In this document: piece after piece, positions 32,101-44,489 of the stretch
Layout: each line of letters begins with the position of its first letter
Numbering within the stretch: the first letter of the stretch is position 1
Assembly (NCBI RefSeq): GCF_918797505.1
Contig: NC_092793.1
Coordinates: 65,095,660-65,159,659 of the forward strand
DNA from: Bemisia tabaci
Taxonomy: Eukaryota > Arthropoda > Insecta > Hemiptera > Aleyrodidae
Length of the DNA stretch: 64,000 nucleotides
Direction: 5' to 3'
The notes under the pieces: generated by a model
What the model saw: the letters and a program-made list of their open reading frames with translations, nothing else
The model's database searches: none
What the model was told of the DNA's origin: nothing
Translations under genes and position numbers: made by a program

Positions 32101-35100
32101 CTTCTTATTATCAATACCAAAGCCAAACGAATTTGATGTTCATTTCATTTTGGAAACATGATATTGTTAGAAATGCCTTAATCAGATGTTTTTGCTCATT
32201 ACATTTCTTTCGTTTCACTTGTTTGAATTAAATTGTATTCTCAGGAAAGATGCTGAAAAGCTTGAAAAAGCTAAGGCCCTAAGAGAGGCAACAAAACGTG
32301 TTACTCTCGGTCCGGAAACTCTACCATCCATTTGCTGTTATACACTTCTGAATACCTCTCAAACGTAAGTTTTTTTTTATGTTTATTATAGAGATGCATC
32401 AAAAAGATTGCATTTAGCAATTTTGCTAGTTGGTTTCAGTTAGAAGAATAGTTGATTTTCAAGAACAATTTTATCACCTTTTCCAGTTCAAGTTTCTCAA
32501 ATTGTTGATACTTAGCATGAATAGTGTATTTCATATCTGGACAAAACTGATGTAAAGTTGTGTAATGAGGCGGCAGACTGCATCTTACAATCAAGCAACT
32601 ACTGAGGTTTGAATACACTCTACAAATTTCAAATTTAAATTTCTGCTAATTGTACTTTCGTTTCAAAAATGATACCATTCATCTTTGTTTTCTCACAGAG
32701 TCAGTTGTGTTGAGATTTGTGAGGACTCAAGTATCCTTGGAGTGGGTTTTATTGATTCAATGATTAAATTATGGAGCCTCGTCCCGCAAAAACTCAGGGT
32801 TATGAAAACAGCTGAACAGCTAGCAGATGTTGATATGGAAGCAGGTACTTACATATTTTTTTATAAACTTTTGTAACTTTCTGTCAGCAAACTTTTTCAT
32901 CGTGTCTGTGAAAAAATAACTTCTAACAGGAGAAGGTATTTGTAAAATATTAATGTGTAGTCAATAATTCTTATTCTTTATTCTCATTATCCATCTCTCT
33001 GCCACTCCAAGTGTTCTTTAAAAAAGTGCATAAATTTACTTGCCTTCGCAGTCATTTTACCACAGAATAAACCTGAACCACTTTCAGAGGAGCCTGCTAT
33101 CTCTAGAGAGCGTCTCTTTAAAGTGGCAGGTAGGGAATGTCCTCCTGATGTGATTGGTAGATATCTTGTCACCTGTGGGCTAAACAGGTGAGGCAGATAA
33201 GGCTCTTAGCTGCAATGAGAGCAACTTGTCTCGGAGAGGGTACTCCAAAATCAATCACTGGCCTTCCAGTTTGGGAGTTGAGTCCCTAAGCTGACCCCTA
33301 AATCCTCACAAAAAATTCAATGTGAAAAAACCTGATAACACCAATCTAATTACCTATGAGATTCAATGGACAAGTTAACAAAATTTACAGAAATGAACCT
33401 TTTTCTTTGGAACTAAAAATGTGCAGAGCATTTCCAATAAATTTATGGCAGTGATATTAAAGATAGGAAACCATGCATTAGGTTGGATTAAGAATATGGG
33501 ATTTGAGGTTTTTTTCATAAGTTTGCCCAAAACAGAGAAGCTGGTCACAGGACCTCCTCTGTAATGACAGAGCACAGAGCCTGGTCTTGGCATGGAAGGA
33601 TGTGAAGATTATACGTACCTTCGTGTTTGTCTGCTCTGGATGGAAAACTAGGCAATCAAAGACAGTCACGATGCTCAATTCGGTCCTTTAGGATCAGAGC
33701 ATATCATAGATAAACAGGTGCTCAATATATGATGCCATTGAGTAAAGTATTGTGATCTATGATAGTAATGCGTTGCCTCTGATAAATTGAACTCAAAATA
33801 TGTTGAGGGTAGCTTAAATAAATTTTTGACAGCGGTTTGCCAGCATCTCAAGAAGAAACCACCGTGTCCCTCAATGAAAAAATTTGATGATGGTTAAAAG
33901 TAAAATCGCGCCCCATGTTATGTTTGAGCAGCTAGTTTGATATGGACTCATGGAAAGAGAGTGAGAGGACAGGTTGTCCGATCAAGTTTTGAGTTGGTAC
34001 TCCTGGAAGAAGGTGACATGTGTGGCCCATGAAAACATGGCAGCAGGACTTCGGTGAAGAGATTAAAATATTTCAAATGCCTTAAGACCTTTAAGAGTCA
34101 AGCAAATTTGGTGTTTGGGCTATATAGGTATATAGATATTTCATATATGTATCTGTATAATCATAAACCATTTATCATTTTCCTCTTGAATAGTCAGGAA
34201 TGACTTTGTCTGAAACTGAAAATGTATTAAGTTTTCATATCACCCTCACCTCAACACTTTTAAAGTTCAGCCAAGTTATTGATAGTTACTAAAGTCAGTA
34301 TTGTAAATTATAATACGTATCATTGCTTCTTTTTTCAGAGGACATAATGCATAGAATTTTTGATGATAGAAATGCAGAAGCTTCGCGCCAATTATTTGGT
34401 CACAGTGGACCAGTCTATCGGTTATCTTTTAGTCCTGATAGGACGCTGTTATTATCGTGTTCTGAGGATACAACCAGTAAGTTTTAAGGCCCTTTTTTCA
34501 ATTCCCTTTTAAAAATCATATGATCTGATGACGCAGTGTATTTTTTAAGAATCGCTATAGAATGACTTCATGACGTTGTCATGGTTACGAAGAGATATGT
34601 GCCCACAATTTTACCGCGAGAATTCTGTTGTATTAAGAGAAAACGCTGTATGAACCTTCAGACATTGCCAATTTTTCTTCGGTGAATCACAAATTTTCAG
34701 GAAAATTTGTAAATATTCCTCCAATTTTTCATATGATTTTGTTTGCAATTTCATCTGAAGTTCCTGAAAATTACAAGGAAAAATATTCATAACTTTCCTC
34801 AAAAATAACTTTTTCTAGGAGGAAATTTGGCACACTCGAACCTTCATTCGGCGTTTTTCCTTACCACGGCAGAATTCCCCTTAATAGAAAATGATGCAAA
34901 GAAAATATAACTTGAGGTTATTGGAAAAAGTCTCTGAAAATCTCTGTGTAACTGAGGAGAGCTTGTCAAGTTAAGTGTCTGTCTTCTCGAAAGTGGCAGC
35001 TGATTCTTCATATTTATTTGTCCCTCAAAACTAAGTGGCAGAATCAAGATGACTATTGTGACACTCTACGAGACAACTAACCTTGGGTGATGTCAAAAAC

Positions 35101-38100
35101 TTGTGCAGACTAGAGTGGACATTGTATACTCACAGGATTTGAATCTCTAAAATGAGGTATTGTCCCTCTTAGCATGGTTTATTCTGAAAACATACCTTAA
35201 ATTACCTGTTAAGTAAATTCTGTTAAGTAAATTTTCCTTTGTTGTACAAGAAAATGAAGTCAAAGGCTAATACAGAGACCTACTTTTTCAATGCTGACTA
35301 GAGGTATGATTTTTATTATAGTTCGATTATGGAGCCTGATGACTTGGACATGTTTAGTGATCTACAAAGGACACACTTTCCCTGTGTGGGACGTTAAATT
35401 CTCTGCCCATGGCTATTACTTTGCAACAGCTAGTCACGACAGGACAGCCAGACTTTGGGCCACTGATCAACATCAGCCATTAAGAGTGTTTGCAGGTCAT
35501 TTTTCGGATGTCGATGTAAGTCGTACTTTAACCTAAGGGTAGTCATAGCACGCACTACCAATTCAGGTCAGGGATTGTATGTCAGCCAGATATATATTAA
35601 TTAGTATGTGCCACTTAAGCAACTCAGTCATTATTCCAATACATATAAGAAAATTTAGACCCACAGGTGAAAAGATTTTAAATTATATGGAAAAATAAAT
35701 GTATACTTGGCTAATGTCAGACCTAGATGGAAGCAGAGCGTCCACCTAGAATGGCTAAAACAGGGAAAAAGTGTATCCCTGAATAACCACTCAACATTAC
35801 TGCGGAGTTTGAAAGTGAAGTTTGCAAGACTAATCTCAGTTATTTATCCCATTGAAAATAGAGTATCAAACACAAATTAAATTTCGGAGGCTTCCTCTGG
35901 TTGCTTTTCATGGGTTTTAAACCCTAGATGTATGTTTTTTAATGGCTGAAATTGTTCATTTTCTTTAATTCCAACTTTTTTCAATTTAAATTGCAGTGCA
36001 TCCAGTTTCATCCTAATTCTAATTACATTGCATCAGGCTCAAGTGATCGTACTGTAAGACTGTGGGACAATTTTACTGGGAGTCAAGTAAGACTCATGAC
36101 AGGTCACAAGGTGAGAATTTTCAAGTATCACAGACGTCCTGTTTTTCTGGATGGCATTTGCATCCTAAGAATAAAGTAATTTTATTTGTAAGAGTTTTGC
36201 ACCCATTTATGTGTGTTAATAATACCTCAGGTTGAATGGGAATCTGGGAGCACTGGTAAAGAAACATGGCCAACGCATCTTGTTTTGTCTTGAAAAATAA
36301 ATATCTGCTGTGTGACACACTCTCAAGGTTTTATATTTGTTGTTTCATATTTATTTTTTGTATGGGGTCCAAAGGCTTCTTGTGGGTCTTGGAAAATTTA
36401 TTGTTCTTTAAAAAACAAATCACTAGATAGATAAGCATCTCTGTTCTGAAATGATCAACTGTCTCCTCAGGGTTTATAATTTATATTTCCTTCGTGTGTA
36501 TATGCATTTTTGTCAGTATTACTCATCGTAATGATATTTTAAAACTTCCTTTAATTTTGGTTTATCAGTCTTGTGGGCAGTATTGTTGAAGCCTGAATAA
36601 GAGCTGAAAACTCCATTACAAAAAAAAAAGCGTAAAAACTTTTGCTGGGTTGATGAAAAGTTTTTAACACATGAGACTTCAAGTCTTTGTTTCTGTGAAG
36701 AATTGAGTTGTTGAAATCTTTCACGTCACACCAATTACTTTCTATCCATGAACGCCTAGCAATACTTTTGATACATATTTAATTTTTCAGGGTCCAATTT
36801 ACTCGCTCAATTTCTCAGTTGAAGGGCGGTTTCTCGCTTCTGCAGGATCAGACACTAATGTTCTTCTCTGGGATTTAGCTCACGGTCATTTACTGGCAGT
36901 ATTTACAGGTCATACCGCAACCATTCATAGCTTGGCTTTTAGTAGAGATGGAAATATTTTAGCATCAGGTATGTTTCATTTTTGTTCCCATTAATTAGCT
37001 GTTTACATCCTAGGTATATATCCATGAGTGTGGAGAATTTTAAGCCACTAGTTCTCCTAAGCATACTAAGGGTGGAATTTTTTTTAAATAATAACATGAA
37101 AAATCTGCAAAAATTATTCAACCTGTGATGGAAATTTTCTAAGCCTTTTGCAGTCGTTTTTCACGAAGGTTTCAAACTATTCTGTTTCCATGTGAGTATT
37201 GCTGTGGTCACTATATAAACATGCTCTGTCCTCCAGTGAATCATTGCTTTCATCATGAAATAAAATCGTGTAACCAGGAAGGAATCCCTTATGACGTACC
37301 TGAAAGTCGACTCATCATCTTGCTTGTATTCGTTGTAGGAAAATCTGTTCCTACAACATTGAATGGCAGAATACGAAATTTGTAAATTTGAAGGGGAATC
37401 TCGATAATGGTTTTTCATTTAATTTTTCTCTTTCAAATTGAGCAGGTAAATTTGAGATCATTATAACTGTCCCGACAACGATGACCTAGATGCTCTCTTG
37501 ACACACTATAGTGCAGCAGAAAGGAGGCCCCCAAACTGTGTATTATGATTGAAAGACAATAATTACATTTAATCTCTCCTTAAGAAACCTTCAGCACCTT
37601 CACTGAAAAATTTTTAAGCTGCAAGAAAATTACTATCCTGGAATGTAAATTTAGGTTCAGAGTAAAATACTGATGGCATATTTTAGTTCTGTCTAATTAT
37701 TAAGATTTGGAGCTCAATGACAAAGTTCATTTGCGAAACTAAAGATCAGTCTCATATTATGATACTAGCATGAAAGAATGCTATTTCATCAGAACTTTGT
37801 ACTTAAACTATATTGTCTCACCAAGGTATAACATGAGTGCTGCCCAAACAGTCAATCTACGTCTCAGTCGGGTTTGTAGTTCAATGCTCCAAGTTATACT
37901 CTGAATAGTGATTTGAAGTTTAATTCTCAATGAGAAATTGAAATTTTAGTTAATTGAATGATTAATAGCTGAAGAAAAAAAGCTCACATGTTCGGTCATT
38001 TGCAGTAAAATTTATGCAAAAAAACAAATGTTCATTTTCAGTTTTACGCATGCAAATTGTTCTTGTGAAAAGTCAAGGAATTTTGATCACTTTGGTCCAG

Positions 38101-38444
38101 GAAAACGTGGGAAAGTCAGGAAATGTTTTCTGTAGTCTGTAGACACTATCAAATAATGAACAATCAAGTTTTGATAAACCTTTGTTGTTGTTGTTACCTA
38201 AAATGTGTAATATTCTGTCATTGTTTCAGGTTCAAATGATTGCTCCATCAAACTTTGGGATTTCACAAAATTAACTGAAGAGGTCCTCGAGGAAGTAATG
38301 AATGTGACTCATAACCCTGAAATTAAAAAATCTAGTGAGAATTATTTACTTAGAACCTACAGCACTAAGAGCTCACCTGTCCTTGGTCTTCATTTTACTC
38401 GCCGCAATGTTTTATTATCGGTCAGTATGTTTGACGGCAACTAG
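26111..38444 (+). CDS. Taf5: Transcription initiation factor TFIID subunit 5 (TAF5)
   Basis: TAF5 is the WD40 scaffold of TFIID that holds histone-fold TAF pairs and helps load TBP at promoters in the nucleus. Exons: 26111-26230, 27586-27768, 28566-28768, 29181-29377, 30525-30726, 32245-32364, 32699-32844, 34339-34476, 35322-35515, 35997-36110, 36791-36968, 38230-38444. All introns are GT-AG and phases agree; the spliced frame is 2010 nt, 669 residues plus stop, slightly shorter than the fly protein as I recall it. A LisH-like motif ([16 protein letters not shown], residues about 28-55) is followed by the NTD2 helical domain (about 70-210). Next come an acidic-then-basic linker near 253-280 ([21 protein letters not shown]) and the WD40 propeller from about 340, with [35 protein letters not shown] and [12 protein letters not shown] blades. 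Introns 1 and 5 carry transposable elements. Boundaries were set by eye, so single exons could shift by a few bases. Confidence 0.95.
26885..27508. mobile_element. Foldback element in TAF5 intron 1
   Basis: Arms 26885-27088 and 27302-27508 are close reverse complements around a loop of about 213 bp. The end TGGGTCTGTTGCA matches the TGGGCCTGTTGCA end of the element at 7300-7924. It would form a long hairpin in the TAF5 pre-mRNA. It encodes no protein. Confidence 0.78.
30915..31212. mobile_element. 298-bp MITE in TAF5 intron 5
   Basis: Ends CAGGGTGTC and GACACCCTG form short terminal inverted repeats. The flanks AAACA (30910-30914) and AAACA (31213-31217) are a plausible 5-bp target duplication. 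A similar terminus, CAGGGTGTTTACCAG, lies near 52252 in GBE1 intron 8. The family is not identified. Confidence 0.6.
31296..31942. mobile_element. hAT-like non-autonomous element in TAF5 intron 5
   Basis: The 647-bp segment starts CAGGCCCGCCAC and ends GTGGCGGGCCTG. It is flanked by a perfect 8-bp duplication CCTATTGA (31288-31295 and 31943-31950). TIR form and duplication length fit hAT elements. There is no transposase frame, so it is a deletion derivative. Confidence 0.85.
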
Positions 38445-38448
38445 CAGG

Positions 38449-38828
38449 ATTCCTAAACCTGTGACATTTCTGTCCCTCATACGGTTTTGTGTGAACAATG
38501 TAAATGCATTTACTCTCAAGCACCAGAGGTTAACTTTAGTTTATTCACAGTTGCTAAACAAGTTTGATGTCTGGATGTAAGAAAAATTACTACAAGGGCA
38601 CAACATTTTTGTGCTAGTGACCATTTTTAAACCCCCTTTGAAGCACGAGCTATCAACCGGAGTTCGTTAAATCTGTGACAATACAATCTCCCGTGCGGTT
38701 TTGAGAGAATGATCTAAATGTATATACTCTCAAGCACTTGAGGTTAACTTGAGTTTATTTACAGGTGGCAAATTAATTTTGACGCCCCGTTGTAAGAATT
38801 ATTACTGCAAGGGCACAACATTTTTGCA
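38449..38828 (+). repeat. ~214-bp tandem duplication in the TAF5 3' UTR
   Basis: Blocks TGTGACA, CGGTTTTG, ACTCTCAAGCAC, GAGGTTAACTT, TTACTACAAGGGCACAACAT (TTACTGCAAGG in the second copy) and TTTTTG recur in order with an offset of about 214 bp. Copy 1 is about 38449-38612 and copy 2 about 38663-38828. The copies have diverged. Confidence 0.75.
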
Positions 38829-38876
38829 GAGTATGTACATAGCAAATAATTATTTTTGTCTGTTTGTTATTGAATC

Positions 38877-38882
38877 AATAAA
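38877..38882 (+). terminator. Candidate TAF5 polyadenylation signal
   Basis: AATAAA lies 433 bases after the TAF5 stop codon and is followed by a T-rich stretch. It is the first clear AATAAA downstream of the stop. Confidence 0.5.
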
Positions 38883-39009
38883 AGTTTTGTACTTTTTTCC
38901 ATCACTTCTTCATTTAACTCAAAAAAATTCACACAAGTAAGAATCGAAAAATGATTTGAAAAGTAAATATTTATCTATTACCTATTATTGATTTGGCATT
39001 CAATTAGTA

Positions 39010-39274
39010 ATATGGATTGCATTTTGCAAAAAGGAACCACTAGAATTGCAATGATGCTAAGATTGTGCAGCTTCATCTTTTGCAATAAAATTGCGGAAAT
39101 CGTTAAAAACTATGAAATTTAGATGGTAATTTTTGTCTTAAACTTACAGTTTTTAGCGAGTAAAATAGAAGCTATTAATGGATAATCGGGTTTTTCCTCC
39201 AAGACAAAAGAAGTTGCACAATCTTAGCAACATTGCAATGCTAGTGGTTTCTTTTTGCAAAATGCAATCCATAT
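39010..39274. mobile_element. 265-bp foldback element
   Basis: Arms 39010-39078 and 39206-39274 are near-perfect reverse complements (ATATGGATTGCATTTTGC at one end). A diverged half of the same sequence lies at 7045-7112 (AAGTTGCACAATCCTAGCAA), so this is a dispersed family. No coding capacity. Confidence 0.72.
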
Positions 39275-39650
39275 ATCAACAATGTAACTGTAACAACGCT
39301 TATCTTGGTAGCTATGTTTTAAGATTTCAGTCAAAATTTTCAGAACAGTGGAGAGACTTGGCTGTGAAAAAAAAATTTCCGACTCTGGGAATCAGCCTGT
39401 CAGTTCAGCTACAGCATTTTTATATTAGTTACATTTCTAAAGGATCCATTGCCCAAGAAGGTGTCGCATAACTACCACTTATCTATCTCTCATGTCAGTG
39501 TCACACACCACAAGGTCTAGCCCAACTTTCCTTCATCCTCTCCTGTCACCCACCTTCACTCTTGCCCTAATCATTGCAGCACATGCTCTGATTGTACATC
39601 AAAACTCGTCATTTCAGATCAACTGTCTTCTCTCTAGTACTTCTGTTGAC
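39275..39650. other. Intergenic, nothing recognised
   Basis: No exon, repeat boundary or motif can be supported in this stretch. Confidence 0.45.
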
Positions 39651-41389
39651 TGTACTATCGCCGAATTTAGTTTCACGCATAGGCCGCTCCAAATCAAATG
39701 TAAACTGTGCGACGAGGCGCAGCGCGGCGAAGCGCGTTTCGGAGATATCGGGTGCTGATTGGACCTATCTCATCTCATGCCGACGAGGAAAACGGAGGCA
39801 CATGAACAATTGACAAATCTGCTACTTTTTCAAGAAAATATCCCTCAGACAAGCATCTATAGGTGCAAACCCATAATAGACAGCGCAACACCGCGATCAC
39901 TCGAAAGTAGAGCTAAAATTTCATGAGGTGCAACTGATTTTTTTCTTCTAGACACCGCCGCGCCGTGCCGGTAGGTTACATGGAGTTCTTTGGGACAAAG
40001 GCGTATGCGCGCATCCGCCCTTTTTCGGGAGAACGCGTTTTCTGAAACTGGATTCTTCCCAGTTTCAGGAAATATACATAGTGTATTAAAAAGTCGTGCC
40101 CCCCCCCCCCCCCACCCTTTTTACACAACGATCCACGTTATCTTGTAGGGATCATAGGGGAATGTAGTCACAATGTTCCGTTTTTGCAAGTATACTCTCA
40201 AAGACTTGTTCTTTCAAACTAATTAAATTTCGTGCGAAGATATTGGCTAGTACCAACGCTATGCACTTCTGAACTTTCAAATGCGATTTCCGCGGAACTA
40301 CCTTTTTGAGTACACACCCTTGTTCCAAAGGACTTCTTAATTCAGGATATACTTCTTCGCGCAGGAAGTTTGAAAATGACGCAAAGCTGGTCCGCTGTTG
40401 AATATGAAAGATTACACAAGTATACACCGAAAAAAAAAATGAATGCTTCATTAGCGAATTCTCGTGTAATATTCAGCCCTGGGTCCAAGTATGACCTCGG
40501 TTTGTCCCTGTCTATGCCATTTTCCAGGCAAATTGGGATTATTTAAAAATGAATTTTCCAAGGAAAATTTGATTTTCTGGAAATTGATGTATGATCGAGA
40601 TAAACCGAAGTAATTCTTGAATTTAGGGGCCAAGGATACATAGACACTAGCCAGACATGTATTGCATACCGCATGTCCAAAAAACATGTCTCCCTTTTTC
40701 TGATGAGAGTTTTCCGGTCAAAATGGCATTATCCACCCACGAATCCTATATAAAACTGATCCGTTGTTTTGAGTCCGGAAGGACAGAAAATCATTTTATT
40801 CAGATAGCTATAATTGAGCTACTATGTCTTATTTTTTGCTTCTGACCCCGAATCGACCTTTGTATTTTCATGCATTTGTATTTTCTTTGTATTTTCATTG
40901 TATAAACATGCAATCTAGTTAGTACAAGGTGAAATTTTGAAGGAGAGAGAGGGAAAAAGATTGTTGAGTCTAGCAAAGGACAAGGTGTTCAGTAAGGCAA
41001 GTAAAAAAGAGATAGGAACAAATCAATTGAATGCATCAGGTATATACGGCAGGAAGATCCATTCAGCAATAATTTTGTTGGAAATGAGAATATTTTCAGA
41101 CGTGACCGAACAATTGAAGCCTAACTTTGTGAGATAGCCTAACCAAATTTTATTGAAATTCACAGACTGAATGGCCTATTTTGGATCCAATGTTGAATAC
41201 TGACTTTTTGCGAGGAAGGTGCAGTCCTTTTAATGATATTTTTATTAACCCTTAAATGCTGAAGCCGGGTCAAATTGCGAGGCTTCCTAACAAAACCTGC
41301 CCCGCAGATTGGATGGGGCTGGTTCACGCGAGCTTTAGATGTTGGTCTGCAAATCATTCCAAAAAAGAATCGAGTATCAAATCAACACA

Positions 41390-41800
41390 GTCGAAGAAAG
41401 GAGGGATCTATTTGGGCCTCTTTTTCAACTTTTCTCCCTGAATCTGAGAGACACCTCATTGGCAGCACATAGCGGAGCATTGCGAGTTCATGCCCCGGGC
41501 CATTGCGCCTTCAATTTTGCAGATGCAACACGGACATCCATCAAGCACGAATAGTCGTATCTCTGCGCCGTGATCAACGCGAGTCCTTTCCCTTGCTCCA
41601 TTTCCTTATTGTGTTGGTTTCGTTTGTCTCACTTGTAGTGGTGCTTTAAAGGCTACGTGAGCAACGCAGTCGAAGGTAAGAAAAACGTAACCCGGCCTCG
41701 CTTTTTAACTTTTCTCGCGGATCTGACTAACAGCCTAGAGAAGAACATATTGCGAATTCACGCCTCACGACTCAGCCATCGCGATTTTAATTTTTCGCAA
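41390..41800. repeat. Diverged direct repeats, period ~275 bp
   Basis: The blocks TTTTTCAACTTTTCTCCCTG (near 41420) and TTTTTAACTTTTCTCGCGG (near 41702), and the following ATTGCGAGTTCATGCC / ATTGCGAATTCACGCC blocks, recur in order. Confidence 0.5.
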
Positions 41801-41891
41801 TAGAGGATCACTTTCCGAGTCCAAAACACCGACGATTTTTGAAATCAAACAAGTACGGATAGAGAGAAAAGGGTTCAAAGATAAATATTTC

Positions 41892-42798
41892 GACTCGCAT
41901 ATCTCGTGAACGGTTTGTCGTAAAGCGATGATCTTAGTCTCCAAATATAGAGGAAACCACCACCTTTCAGACAATGATGACAAAATTGGTCCATTTCGAA
42001 AATGTCATCCATTGCTGTCACGTTGCCGTAGTTCAAATTTTCAATTTTTAGCTGGGGCGATACCTTTATCGGTCACTCCTAGATTAAATCATTCGTCAAA
42101 AATGACAAGATCAGGATAAATGAGTAATATGCAATGGATACAGGGAAATCAAAGTTTTCGATCATAAAACAATGTATGTTTACCTTCAACGGTTCGCAGG
42201 GTAGAAATAAGAGGAAAAAGGAGGAATTGCTAATAAAATCGTACCATTTGAGCTTTTTAAATTTAAGTCCATCCTACAGAAACGATTTGAAAAAGAAGCA
42301 TGAAATTTTGTTGATGCAGCGAGAGTCAGCTGAGGCTAGTCTTGTAACATTCATATGTCTCGATATTTTGTTCTTTTTTAATAATTTTCTTCGGGAATTA
42401 GCTATAATGGGGTATAAAAATGCACAACCTTGCAATTCGTGATTGGTTTGGGGGCATTTGGTGATCTTGGGACTCGGAACAAACCAGGTCCAAGTGTACC
42501 ACATCCACTTTGAAAAATCATATCTCTCCTCCAACTTGTTTCCCTAGGATGAACTTGTGCTTGTTTTAAAGCTTAAACGGTCTACTTTCATCAAAAAATA
42601 GTTAGATTACTTTTTGTGCGATTCCTTCAACGTCGCAGCTAAAAAGGTGAAAAACTGAACATTTGAACTTCAACAACAATGGATGAAATTTCCAAAATGG
42701 ACCAATTTTGTAATTATCGCCTGAAAGCTGGTGGTTTTCTCTACATTTTGAGACCAATATCAACTTTCTACGACAAAGCGTTAGCGAGATATGCGAGT
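41892..42798. repeat. ~907-bp inverted repeat (foldback)
   Basis: Arms 41892-42053 and 42636-42798 are diverged reverse complements (ACTCGCATATCTCG matches CGAGATATGCGAGT; AATTGGTCCATTT matches AAATGGACCAATTT when inverted). The spacer is about 580 bp. Confidence 0.65.
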
Positions 42799-43244
42799 TT
42801 AATTTTTTTACTTTGACTCCCCTCCCCCTCCCTCCGTGATCGTCCGATTTCAAAATGCGTCAGTGTTTTAGACTCGGGAGGAGATCCTCTATCAACTTTG
42901 AAAATATTTCGAAGATCAGGCCAAGGTTGAAACGGACATTTCGGAATGAGGCCCTTTCTTCCTTGCTCTAGTCACAAGAACAAGAGGCAAGTGAGAATTG
43001 GAATTGATGCGCGATACGTCATTACGAATCTTTGTTTACATTCCAAAGAGCCAAAAACGTGAATTCTCACGGTGAATGAGTGGAAATGTCTGTGTGTGTT
43101 TCATGTGCGTCTGTGTTAGTGACTACGCGCTCACAGAGGAACCAGTGCGTCTTCATGAGAGCGTTATCAGGCAACGCGCCGCGCCGCGCCGTCGCTAAAT
43201 AGTCACCAGAGACTCTGCGTGAAACTAAATTCGGCGATAGTACA

Positions 43245-44489
43245 TGTAAAGCCTGAACAGAGTAATTTTAAGTTTATGCAACTGAGATCATCCTCAAATC
43301 AGCACTGTGATTTCGTCAAGCTTAAATAATGAAACAGCTTCCTCATCCTCTCATTTAAAGGAAATTGTATCCTTAGGGAGTACATGATTGGCTAGTGCAG
43401 ACAAATTAAATGCTGATTAACCACTTATCACTGCTTACAGGCAAAAGTGGATCACAGGTAGTTGCTGAAGCTCCGAGCTAAGTTCTGCAAGGTGAGACCT
43501 GAGAACAAGAACAAAGAAGCACATGTGCACAGAAAGAGTACATGGGAAGGAGAACGTTTGAGTGAATAATCTGTATCACAAGCCATCTCATGATGAATGC
43601 TAAAAGATCACACCATCATGAAAGCAGACATGAGTCTACTACGATGACTATCAGTGACGAATTTACTTTGAGTTTTGGTCCAGCTTACTCGGGCCTACAG
43701 TGATTGGATCATGAAGAAACCATTACTACGGCCCAGATGCTGAAACAAAACTGTTCGAAGGTAGGTTTGAATGCCTACCCTACTAACCTCGAGTTAGGTT
43801 AGAGATGTAAAGTGGATGGCTGAGATTCTGTAGATTTCTGGGAAGGCTACAGTCTTTCAGCACGCAACCGTCCTCTGAGCCGGCCGTTCCACAACTAACA
43901 TAATAATGGCGGAACAGCTGATAGTGCGTTTACTTTTAAAAAGAGCCAATAGAAAGTCAGCTTTTATTTGTACCGACCAATGATCGACCTGTTTCTACCA
44001 ATCAGCCACGTGCTTTTCAACCGGCAGAAGTAAAGGTTGCCATATGTATTATTGGCATTACATTCATTACGTGATTTTTTGAAAGGAAGGAAGTTATGTG
44101 TGCTTTTCGCCCCTAAAAACGGCAATTTCGAATTCGTAATTTTTTCGAAATTTTACGCCCTGAGATGAGTATTTTCGCGTTTAAATAAATTAAAAGTAAG
44201 GTTTCTTGGCAACAGTGTCCTTTATCACGTGTGCACAGTGTTTACCACAATAATGCTTCAAGGTCACGGCTTGGTTCTTTATCAGCACACACGTTATCAG
44301 TAATCTTGGCCAGGTCAAGTCTGGTAAAATGATTTGTTTGTCCGGAATTTACCCTTATCACCAGAAAGACAGTCCCAGAACGGCTCATGTACTTCATGAG
44401 CTCACGACAGTCGACTTATTCCGTTGTGTCACATCGTGCCTGCCCCAAAATTTTAATTTTACTTCCCTTGTTTACCTGTCAACCTCAGT
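43245..44489 (+). promoter_or_regulatory. Upstream region of GBE1 with CCAAT and E-box motifs
   Basis: The last 550 bp before the GBE1 start hold several CCAAT motifs (near 43946, 43978 and 43998) and two CACGTG E-boxes (44007-44012 and 44226-44231). This is a plausible promoter. No TATA box or transcription start can be fixed, and motif occurrence alone does not prove use. Confidence 0.4.

Larger units (their letters stand above)
39651..43244. mobile_element. 3.6-kb region bounded by 29-bp inverted repeats
   Basis: A perfect 29-bp inverted repeat (TGTACTATCGCCGAATTTAG at the left end, 39651-39679; 43216-43244) bounds this region. Both ends are followed inward by a GC-rich, CGCG-rich segment. 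The interior holds direct repeats near 41390-41800 and a foldback at 41892-42798, but no transposase. No target-site duplication is visible, so it may be a decayed non-autonomous element or two elements. Confidence 0.5.
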
